37,930 nucleotides of DNA, from positions 1 through 37,930 of the forward strand of contig NZ_MUYM01000078.1 in assembly GCF_002150765.1 (NCBI RefSeq), written 5' to 3'. The notes below the pieces were generated by a model, which worked only from the letters and a program-made list of their open reading frames with translations, did no database searches and had not been told where the DNA came from. Source of the stretch: Lentzea kentuckyensis. Its GTDB lineage: Bacteria > Actinomycetota > Actinomycetes > Mycobacteriales > Pseudonocardiaceae. A program made the translations under genes and the position numbers. Shown in pieces: positions 8,584 through 14,623 of the stretch (position 1 is the first letter of the stretch; the number at the start of each line of letters is the position of its first letter).

Positions 8584-8607
8584 ATCCTAACCTTTTTTGG
8601 TTAGCAT
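8584..8607. promoter_or_regulatory. Divergent promoter with palindromic operator
   Basis: CTAACC (8587-8592), a run of six T, and GGTTAG (8599-8604) form a perfect inverted repeat. A -10 box overlaps each arm: TAGGAT on the minus strand (8584-8589) for the MFS gene and TAGCAT on the plus strand (8602-8607) for the HAD gene. A dimeric repressor bound here would block both promoters. The regulator is not identifiable within the window. Confidence 0.6.
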
Positions 8608-8644
8608 CGCGAAGTATCGTGCGCCACAGGGTACGGTGCTGCTC

Positions 8645-9274
8645 GTGGATGCGGTGATCTTCGACCTCGACGGCGTGCTGATCGACTCCGAGCAGGTGTG
8701 GGACGAGGTGCGCCAGGACTTCGCCTTGTCGCACGGTGGCGTGTGGACTCCAGAGGCGACTCGCGCCATGCAGGGCATGTCGACGCCGGAGTGGGGCGCC
8801 TACCTGGTGTCGGCCGTGGGCGTTCAGCTGTCCGCCGAGGAGGCTTCCGCCGGTGTGATCGCGGAGATGGAGAAGGCGTACGCAGCCCACCTGCCGGTGA
8901 TTCCGGGCGCGGTGGAGACGGTTCGCGCGGTGGCCGAGCGGTTCCCGGTCGCGATCGCGTCTTCCGCGCCGGCCGTGCTGATCAAGGTGTTCCTGGACGT
9001 GACCGGGCTGCCGGTGCCCGTCGCCGTGTCGTCGGAGGAGTGCGCCGCGGGCAAGCCGTCGCCGGACGTCTACCTGCTGGCAGCGTCACGGCTCGGGGTC
9101 GAGGCCGCTTCTTGTTGTGCCGTGGAGGATTCGACGAACGGGCTGCGCGCCGCGCTGGCCGCGGGGATGACCGTCCTCGCCGTGCCGAACCCGCACTTCC
9201 CGCCCGCGGAGGACGTGCTCGCTCAGGTGCGCGTGCTGTCCTCGATCACTGACCTGCCGGACGCGCTGACGTAA
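8645..9274 (+). CDS. HAD family phosphatase (beta-phosphoglucomutase-like)
   Basis: A cytosolic haloacid dehalogenase superfamily hydrolase of about 209 residues. Motif I is VIFDLDGVLIDSE (nucleophile and acid/base aspartates) right after the start. Motif II is the IASSA serine, motif III the lysine in GKPSPDVYL, and motif IV is AVEDSTNGLRAA. This subfamily includes beta-phosphoglucomutase and sugar-phosphate phosphatases; the substrate is unknown. GTG at 8645 is preferred because it places motif I at residues 3-15, as in relatives. The frame is open upstream to a TTG at 8597, but that lies before the predicted -10 box. The 3' end overlaps the converging membrane protein gene by 52 bp. Confidence 0.88.
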   Translation: MDAVIFDLDGVLIDSEQVWDEVRQDFALSHGGVWTPEATRAMQGMSTPEWGAYLVSAVGVQLSAEEASAGVIAEMEKAYAAHLPVIPGAVETVRAVAERFPVAIASSAPAVLIKVFLDVTGLPVPVAVSSEECAAGKPSPDVYLLAASRLGVEAASCCAVEDSTNGLRAALAAGMTVLAVPNPHFPPAEDVLAQVRVLSSITDLPDALT

Positions 9275-9804
9275 CTGGTCGCCGCCATTCCGAGCGCGAT
9301 GCAGGTGCAGGCGATGACGCCCTTCGGCCAGTAGATGTGGCTGTCGAGGAACAGGAAGCTGCCCACGAGAAGGAAGGCGGCACCGGGGATCGCCTTGAGC
9401 TTGTACTTGAGCAACGCGCACACCGCGATCGCAATGCTGACCGCGAAAAAGCACCACGCGCCAACGGTTCCGAGCTGGTTGCCGATCCTGAAGAGCGGCG
9501 CGTCGGCGTCGCTGCGGCCGCCGTTGGCCAGGGTCATCGCCCCGCCGCCGATACCGGCCAACGCGTCGAGTGCGCCGTAGAAGACGACGTAGCCGAACGA
9601 GACGATCCTGGCGGGGTAGCGCACGTACTTCGGGCTGTCTTCGAGCAGGACCCATTGCGCGGCACCGAGAAGCGGGAAGATCACCGCCAGGATGATGTGC
9701 ATGTTCTGCCACCACTGCGCGGTCGACGCGTCGAGGTGGTGCGGGTGAGTGAAGCCGATGCCGGCGAGGATCAGGCCGGGGAGGGCGACGAGCAGCGTGC
9801 GCAC
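9223..9804 (-). CDS. Integral membrane protein, function unknown
   Basis: A 193-residue protein with five or six hydrophobic segments, beginning MRTLLVALPGLILAGIGFTHPHHL. It keeps histidines and aromatic residues near the membrane faces (HPHHLD, WWQNMH, DSHIYW). I do not recognise a characterised family. GTG at 9804 lies 6 nt after TAGGTT on the minus strand, another leaderless-type start. The gene is divergent from the SOS-controlled dprA-like gene and converges with the HAD gene, overlapping its last 52 bases. Confidence 0.8.
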   Translation of the reverse strand: MRTLLVALPGLILAGIGFTHPHHLDASTAQWWQNMHIILAVIFPLLGAAQWVLLEDSPKYVRYPARIVSFGYVVFYGALDALAGIGGGAMTLANGGRSDADAPLFRIGNQLGTVGAWCFFAVSIAIAVCALLKYKLKAIPGAAFLLVGSFLFLDSHIYWPKGVIACTCIALGMAATSYVSASGRSVIEDSTRT

Positions 9805-9876
9805 CGCCCGAACCTAGCGTTGATCACCATTATTCCGACTAGACTCGCCCACTTTCAGGCGATTCGGCCCAGCGTG

Positions 9877-9892
9877 TCGAACCTGTGTTCGA
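9877..9892. promoter_or_regulatory. LexA (SOS) box
   Basis: TCGAACCTGTGTTCGA fits the actinobacterial LexA consensus TCGAAC-N4-GTTCGA with no mismatch in either half-site. It sits directly against a TAGGAT -10 box (9893-9898), so LexA would cover the core promoter of the dprA-like gene. It is also 61 bp from the start of the oppositely oriented membrane protein gene. Confidence 0.88.
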
Positions 9893-9898
9893 TAGGAT
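9893..9898 (+). promoter_or_regulatory. -10 box of leaderless dprA-comFC operon
   Basis: TAGGAT is followed by six bases and then GTG at 9905. Transcription would therefore begin at or next to the start codon, giving a leaderless mRNA. No Shine-Dalgarno sequence is present. Confidence 0.65.
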
Positions 9899-9904
9899 GT
9901 CACC

Positions 9905-10798
9905 GTGGTGAACCGGCGTGAACAGGCGGCGTTGCTGCTCGCACTGCGCGACAGCGAGCGCGGCTGGGCCGACGTCACCAGCGCCGTCGAGGAGGCCGGT
10001 TCCGCCCTCTCGGTGCTGGAATCACTGCTCACTCCCGACCAGCCCACCCTGGACCACGTCGCTCCGGACGTCGCGAGCAGGCTCGAACTGGCCGAGAAGG
10101 AGATCGAGTCCTGGGCCGCCGAGGGAATCCACCTCGTCACCGTGCTCGACGAGCAGTACCCGGTCCAGCTCCTCATGGTTCACCAGCGCCCGCCTTTCCT
10201 GACCTGCAGGGGTTTTCTCGACCCCGCGGACCAGTTCGGCGTCGCCGTCGTCGGCAGCAGGAACGCGAGTGCGCGTGGGCTGCACATCACGCGTGAGATC
10301 GCCACAACACTGACCAAGCACGACATCACGGTCTTCAGCGGCCTCGCCGCGGGCATCGACACCGCGGCGCATCGAGCCGTTGTGGACGCCGGCGGGCGAA
10401 CGGTGTCCGTGATCGGCACGGGCCTGCGCCGCTGCTACCCGGCGGAGAACGCGGATCTGCAGCACGAGATCGCCAGGACGGGAGCGGTGCTCTCGCAGTT
10501 CTGGCCGGACGCCGGTCCCGCGAAGCACCACTTCCCGATGCGCAACGCCGTGATGAGCGGCTGCAGCATCGCGACCGTCGTCGTGGAAGCGGGTGAGCAC
10601 AGCGGCACCCGGATCCAGGCGCGGCTTGCCCTGGAACAGGGCAGGCACGTCTTCCTGCTGCCCGAGGTCGCCTCCGGCACGACGTGGGGCCGGGAGATGG
10701 CACAGCGACCGAACACGACCGTGTTGGAAGGCCCGGACCACCTGCTGCACGTGCTGGACGAGCTGCGTGCCGGAGTCCCGGACCTGATCGACCTGTGA
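9905..10798 (+). CDS. dprA: DprA/Smf-like DNA-processing protein
   Basis: A 297-residue protein with the DprA Rossmann-like (SLOG) domain. This family binds single-stranded DNA and loads RecA during transformation. Visible motifs in order are VVGSRNASARG, SGLAAGIDTAAH, GTGLRRCYPAENADL, FPMRNAVMSG and VVEAGEHSGTRIQARLALEQGR. After LLP the sequence departs from the usual VPG-glycine pattern, and no C-terminal winged-helix domain follows. The N-terminal ~110 residues look helical and may act as a SAM-like domain. It is the first gene of a two-gene operon under a LexA box. GTG at 9905 is chosen from the -10 box; GTG at 9908 is also possible. It may be a second dprA rather than the housekeeping copy (inference). 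Confidence 0.88.
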   Translation: MVNRREQAALLLALRDSERGWADVTSAVEEAGSALSVLESLLTPDQPTLDHVAPDVASRLELAEKEIESWAAEGIHLVTVLDEQYPVQLLMVHQRPPFLTCRGFLDPADQFGVAVVGSRNASARGLHITREIATTLTKHDITVFSGLAAGIDTAAHRAVVDAGGRTVSVIGTGLRRCYPAENADLQHEIARTGAVLSQFWPDAGPAKHHFPMRNAVMSGCSIATVVVEAGEHSGTRIQARLALEQGRHVFLLPEVASGTTWGREMAQRPNTTVLEGPDHLLHVLDELRAGVPDLIDL

Positions 10799-10799
10799 C

Positions 10800-11489
10800 G
10801 TGAGTCCGCTCAGCCGCATCCTCGAGCGGTACCTGAACATCCTCGTTCCGCCGCCGGCCCGCGGGCCGAGCGTGTGCACCACGTGCTGGCGACCCACTGA
10901 CGGATACCTGCGTTGCTCGCAGTGCAACATCCACTTCCGCGAGTTCGGCGCGGAGTTGGCCGACCTCGTCGTGATCATCTCGATGGCGGGCAAAGGTGGG
11001 CAGCTCGCCCACGTGCTGGCGAAGTACAAGTACGGCGAGCGCCCGGAGATGCGCAAGCAGTTCACCGACGAGTTGGCATACGTGCTCGCAACCTTTCTGG
11101 CGAAGCACCGTCAGTGCCTAGGCGAGTTCGACCTCGTGACGGTCGTGCCGAGCACACGTCAACGCGCGAGCACCCTCCCGTTGATCGACATCCTCAGCCG
11201 ACGCCTCAACATCACCCGATCTCGCTTTGCCGAGGCGCTCACCACGTCGAGCACGAACACCCGCCGGCTGCGGCCCGACGAGTACACCGTCCAGGCGGAC
11301 GTCGCGGGCAAGCGCGTGCTGCTCATCGACGACCAGTGGACATCGGGCGCGAGTCTGCAGTCATCGGCAATCGCTCTCCGCCGGGCCGGAGCGGCGCAAG
11401 TCGCAGGACTGGTCATCGGGCGGCGGGTCGACACGGAGCCTTCCGGCACGTACGACTGGGACGTCTGCACTCTCTGCCAGCAGGTCTGA
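10800..11489 (+). CDS. comFC: ComFC-like phosphoribosyltransferase-fold protein
   Basis: A 229-residue protein resembling ComFC/ComF. Near residues 22-40 there are two CxxC pairs (CTTC and CSQC) that would form a zinc ribbon. The C-terminal half is a type I phosphoribosyltransferase fold with the PRPP-binding motif RVLLIDDQWTSGAS and a preceding DLVTVVPSTRQR strand. ComFC proteins take part in import or processing of transforming DNA; a real transferase reaction has not been settled to my knowledge. GTG at 10800 starts one base after the dprA-like stop, so the two are translationally coupled and share the SOS promoter. No comEA, comEC or comFA homologue is visible in the window. Confidence 0.85.
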   Translation: MSPLSRILERYLNILVPPPARGPSVCTTCWRPTDGYLRCSQCNIHFREFGAELADLVVIISMAGKGGQLAHVLAKYKYGERPEMRKQFTDELAYVLATFLAKHRQCLGEFDLVTVVPSTRQRASTLPLIDILSRRLNITRSRFAEALTTSSTNTRRLRPDEYTVQADVAGKRVLLIDDQWTSGASLQSSAIALRRAGAAQVAGLVIGRRVDTEPSGTYDWDVCTLCQQV

Positions 11490-11555
11490 TGCTGAGCACC
11501 AGAACCGGGGGCAGGTGACTCCCGCTGCGCCCGATCTGTCCATAGCCTCGCGCGT

Positions 11556-12290
11556 ATGACGCAACGAGTTGCTGTGGTCACCGGCACGGCGCAGGGCATG
11601 GGCCTGCGGATCGCGGACGTGCTGCGCGAGGACGGGTTCGCCGTCGTCGGCTTCGACCTGCAGGAGAGCAAGGACGGGATCGTCGGCAACGTCGCCAGCG
11701 CCGCGGACGTCCAGCGCCTGACCGACCACGTCGCGGACACCTACGGACGGGTCGACGTGTTGGTCAACAACGCGGGGATCGCCGGCATCGTGCCGTTCGA
11801 GGACACCACTCTCGAGCAGTGGGAGCGGGTCATGGCGGTCAACCTGACCGGGCCGTTCCTGCTGACCCAGGCGCTGGGCAGGATCATGCTTCAGCAGGGC
11901 AGCGGCAGCGTCGTCAACATCGCGTCCGTCGCCGGGCTGCAGGGTGTGGCCGACCGGGCGGCGTACAACACGACCAAGCACGGGCTGATCGGGCTCACCC
12001 GGACGCTCGCGGTCGAGTGGGGTGGCCGGGGAATCCGGGTCAACGCGGTGTGTCCCGGCTGGGTCAAGACCGAGATGGACGTCGAGTCGCAGGCCGGCGG
12101 GTACTACGTCGACGAGGACATCACGGACCACGTGCCGGCGGCGAGGTTCGCCGTGCCCGACGACATCGCGCAGGCCGTGCGGTTCCTGGCCGGTGACAAC
12201 GCCCGGTACATCAACGGGGTGGCGCTGCCCGTCGACGGCGGGTGGACCGCGGACGGCAGCTGGCAGAAGCTGCGGCTCTCGAAGCGCTGA
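11556..12290 (+). CDS. SDR family oxidoreductase (FabG-like)
   Basis: A 244-residue classical SDR. It shows the cofactor motif TGTAQGMG, a DLQES segment at the end of beta-2, NNAG at about residue 74, the catalytic serine in NIASVAG, the active site YNTTK, and the PGWVKTEM segment. The C-terminal NGVALPVDGGWTADG is typical of 3-ketoacyl reductase-like and sugar or alcohol dehydrogenases. The substrate is unknown. ATG at 11556 lies 7 nt after TAGCCT, again a leaderless-type promoter. The gene is followed by a strong hairpin shared with the converging ino1 gene. Confidence 0.9.
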   Translation: MTQRVAVVTGTAQGMGLRIADVLREDGFAVVGFDLQESKDGIVGNVASAADVQRLTDHVADTYGRVDVLVNNAGIAGIVPFEDTTLEQWERVMAVNLTGPFLLTQALGRIMLQQGSGSVVNIASVAGLQGVADRAAYNTTKHGLIGLTRTLAVEWGGRGIRVNAVCPGWVKTEMDVESQAGGYYVDEDITDHVPAARFAVPDDIAQAVRFLAGDNARYINGVALPVDGGWTADGSWQKLRLSKR

Positions 12291-12294
12291 GGAA

Positions 12295-12322
12295 GTGGGG
12301 GCCGTGTCGCCACGGCCCCCAC
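12295..12322. terminator. Bidirectional terminator between SDR and ino1
   Basis: GTGGGGGCCGTG (12295-12306) and CACGGCCCCCAC (12311-12322) form a perfect 12-bp stem around a TCGC tetraloop. It lies between two converging stop codons (12290 and 12327), so it can stop both transcripts. Confidence 0.85.
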
Positions 12323-12326
12323 GACG

Positions 12327-13412
12327 TCACACCTCGCCGCGGATGAACTTCTCGACGGCCTCGTGGGCCTCGGAGTCCGAGTACTGCACGGGCGGGGACT
12401 TCATGAAGTAGGACGACGCCGACAGGATCGGGCCGCCGATGCCCCGGTCGAGGGCGATCTTCGCCGCGCGGACCGCGTCGATGATGATGCCCGCGGAGTT
12501 CGGGGAGTCCCAGACCTCCAGCTTGTACTCGAGGTTCAGCGGCACGTCGCCGAACGCGCGGCCCTCGAGACGCACGTAGGCCCACTTGCGGTCGTCGAGC
12601 CACGCCACGTAGTCCGACGGGCCGATGTGGACGTTGCGCTTGCCCATCTCGCGGTCCACCTGGGACGTGACGGCCTGCGTCTTGGAGACCTTCTTGGACT
12701 CCAGGCGCTCCAGCTCCTTCATGTTCAGGAAGTCCATGTTGCCGCCCACGTTCAGCTGCATGGTGCGGTCGAGCTGGACGCCCCGGTCCTCGAACAGCTT
12801 CGCCAGCACGCGGTGCGTGATGGTGGCGCCGACCTGGGACTTGATGTCGTCACCGACGATCGGGACGCCGGCCGCGCGGAACTTCTCCGCCCACTCCGGG
12901 TCCGACGCGATGAAGACCGGCAGGGCGTTGACGAACGCCACACCGGCGTCGATGGCGCACTGGGCGTAGAAGCGGTCGGCCTCTTCCGAACCCACCGGCA
13001 GGTACGACACCAGCACGTCGACCTCGGCCTCGCGCAGCGCCGCGACGACGTCGACCGGCTCGAAGTCGGACTCCTCGATCGTCTCGCGGTAGAAGCGGCC
13101 GAGACCGTCGTAGGTGTGCCCGCGCTGCACGACGACGCCCAGCGGCGGCACGTCCGCGATCTTGATGGTGTTGTTCTCGCTGGCCCCGATGGCCTCTGCG
13201 AGGTCGACACCGACCTTCTTCGCATCCACGTCGAACGCTGCGACGAACTCGACATCGCGCACGTGGTAGTCACCGAACTGCACGTGCATGAGGCCGGGCA
13301 CGCGGGTGCTCGGGTCGGCGTCCCGGTAGTAGTGGACGCCCTGCACCAGCGACGCCGCGCAGTTGCCAACCCCGACGATGGCCACTCGAACGGTGCGGCG
13401 GTTTTCGCCCAT
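12327..13412 (-). CDS. ino1: myo-Inositol-1-phosphate synthase
   Basis: A 361-residue enzyme that converts glucose 6-phosphate to inositol 1-phosphate with NAD. This feeds phosphatidylinositol, PIM/lipomannan and mycothiol synthesis in actinobacteria. The NAD-binding start reads VAIVGVGNCAASLVQG. Conserved blocks GDDIKSQVGATITHR and LNVGGNMDFLNM of the catalytic domain are clear, as is SSYFMKSPPVQ near the end. Length and order match the M. tuberculosis enzyme Rv0046c as I recall it. ATG at 13412 is preceded by AGGAGG; the frame is open for seven more codons without a better start. It lies 30 bp downstream of a padR gene on the same strand. Confidence 0.96.
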   Translation of the reverse strand: MGENRRTVRVAIVGVGNCAASLVQGVHYYRDADPSTRVPGLMHVQFGDYHVRDVEFVAAFDVDAKKVGVDLAEAIGASENNTIKIADVPPLGVVVQRGHTYDGLGRFYRETIEESDFEPVDVVAALREAEVDVLVSYLPVGSEEADRFYAQCAIDAGVAFVNALPVFIASDPEWAEKFRAAGVPIVGDDIKSQVGATITHRVLAKLFEDRGVQLDRTMQLNVGGNMDFLNMKELERLESKKVSKTQAVTSQVDREMGKRNVHIGPSDYVAWLDDRKWAYVRLEGRAFGDVPLNLEYKLEVWDSPNSAGIIIDAVRAAKIALDRGIGGPILSASSYFMKSPPVQYSDSEAHEAVEKFIRGEV

Positions 13413-13442
13413 TGCCGAGTCCTCCTTGATCAACGATGAGTA

Positions 13443-13979
13443 CTACTCGTCCTGCTCGGACTTTTCGTGCGCGATGAGCTCGTTGAGCCACCGCACCTCG
13501 CGCTCCGTGCTCTCCAGGCCTTGGCTGTGCAGCTCACGGGTGTAGCGGTCGATCTGCTGTCCCGTGCGGGTGAGCCGCTCGCGGAGCCCCTCCCTGCGTT
13601 CTTCGACACACCGCCGGCGGCCTTCCAGGATGCGCATCCTGACGTCGGCCGGCGTGCGTGAGAAGAACGCCAGGTGGACACCGAACGAGTCGTCGTCCCA
13701 GGTCTGCGGCCCCGCGTTGGCCAGGAGATCGGCGAACCGCTCCTTGCCCTCCGGAGTCAGCTTGTAGACCTTGCGAGCCCGACGTCCCCAAGAAAGAGCC
13801 GATTCCTCCGGCCCCTCCTCCACGATCAGGCCCGCACGTTGGAGTCGCCGCAATGTTGGGTACAGCGATCCGTAGGAGAACGCGCGAAACGCTCCGAGCA
13901 GGTCATGCAAGCGCTTGCGCAGCTCGTAGCCGTGCATGGGCGCCTCGTGCAGCAGGCCGAGCAGCGCGAACTCGAACAC
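13443..13979 (-). CDS. PadR family transcriptional regulator
   Basis: A 178-residue regulator with the N-terminal PadR winged helix, LLHEAPMHGYELRKRL followed by SYGSLYPTLRRLQRAGLI and the wing through YKLTPEGKERF. A C-terminal helical region (about residues 95-175, rich in Arg and Glu) should form the antiparallel coiled-coil dimer arm. It is adjacent to and upstream of ino1, the arrangement also seen in M. tuberculosis (Rv0047c), so control of inositol synthesis is a fair inference. GTG at 13979 follows GGGGAGG at about 7 nt. A probable operator lies just upstream. Confidence 0.93.
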   Translation of the reverse strand: MFEFALLGLLHEAPMHGYELRKRLHDLLGAFRAFSYGSLYPTLRRLQRAGLIVEEGPEESALSWGRRARKVYKLTPEGKERFADLLANAGPQTWDDDSFGVHLAFFSRTPADVRMRILEGRRRCVEERREGLRERLTRTGQQIDRYTRELHSQGLESTEREVRWLNELIAHEKSEQDE

Positions 13980-14018
13980 GAGTCACCTCCCCGCACCTGC
14001 ACCGATAGGTGAGGTGAT

Positions 14019-14035
14019 TATATCGCCGCGATACA
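14019..14035. promoter_or_regulatory. Candidate PadR operator
   Basis: TATATCG (14019-14025), CCG, CGATACA (14029-14035) is an inverted repeat with one mismatch, 40 bp upstream of the padR start codon. A related ATATCGCG stands near 14074. The position suits autoregulation of the padR-ino1 operon. Confidence 0.45.
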
Positions 14036-14132
14036 TCGTTCGCCCCTCTTCACTGTGGGATGTGGCACACCGTCATATCGCGTCGTCCTGCGCTGCCCTG
14101 AACGGCCCATCATCGCCAAAGCGGTCGGCACG

Positions 14133-14138
14133 TACTCT
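14133..14138 (+). promoter_or_regulatory. -10 box, leaderless DUF5318 gene
   Basis: TACTCT is followed by GGTCAC and the GTG start codon at 14145. No Shine-Dalgarno sequence is present. No clear -35 hexamer is seen. Confidence 0.55.
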
Positions 14139-14144
14139 GGTCAC

Positions 14145-14543
14145 GTGTTGACCCAACGGCAGGTGGTGGACTACTCGCTGCAGCGGCGTGCGCTGCTGGC
14201 GGAGGTCTATGCCGGCCGGACGGGCACCATGGAGGTCTGCGACGCGTCCCCGTACCTGCTGCGAGCTGCGAAGTTCCACGGTACGCAGACGGAAGTGCCT
14301 TGCCCTGTGTGCCGCAAGGAACCCCTCACCAACGTGTCTTGGGTCTACGGTGACGAGCTCAAGCACGCGACCGGCTCGGCCCGCGTACCTGAAGAACTCG
14401 TGAAGATGGCAACCCTCTTCGACGAGTTCACCGTGTACGTGGTTGAAGTCTGTCGCACATGCAGTTGGAACCACCTGGTGCAGTCATACGTCCTGGGGAA
14501 GCGTGGGCTGGAAAAGCCACGCAGGAGGACTGCGGCGGAATGA
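14145..14543 (+). CDS. DUF5318 protein (Rv0049-like)
   Basis: A protein of about 132 residues that resembles M. tuberculosis Rv0049 from memory, including QRQVVDYSLQRRALLAEVYAGRTG, VCDASPYLLRAAKFHG and a final VCRTCSWNHLVQSYVLG. Two CxxC pairs, CPVC and CRTC, would form a zinc ribbon. Its function is not known; its fixed place before the class A PBP gene hints at a role in envelope growth (inference). GTG at 14145 is chosen because it matches the family start and lies 6 nt after TACTCT; the frame is open 30 codons further upstream without family similarity. Confidence 0.88.
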   Translation: MLTQRQVVDYSLQRRALLAEVYAGRTGTMEVCDASPYLLRAAKFHGTQTEVPCPVCRKEPLTNVSWVYGDELKHATGSARVPEELVKMATLFDEFTVYVVEVCRTCSWNHLVQSYVLGKRGLEKPRRRTAAE

Positions 14544-14623
14544 CGCACAGGTGACACTGCTCCGAACGAAGTACGACCACCGAACCGTGTGCTGATGCAC
14601 ACCGGTCTGGGAGGCCTTTTCAC

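Noticed and set aside
8597..8644. Upstream extension of the HAD protein from TTG 8597
   Set aside because: The TTG lies upstream of the predicted -10 box and the added residues do not resemble the family; motif I normally starts within a few residues of the N-terminus.
10800..11489. Orotate or purine phosphoribosyltransferase
   Set aside because: The zinc ribbon with two CxxC pairs at the N-terminus and coupling to dprA fit ComFC, not a nucleotide-synthesis enzyme.
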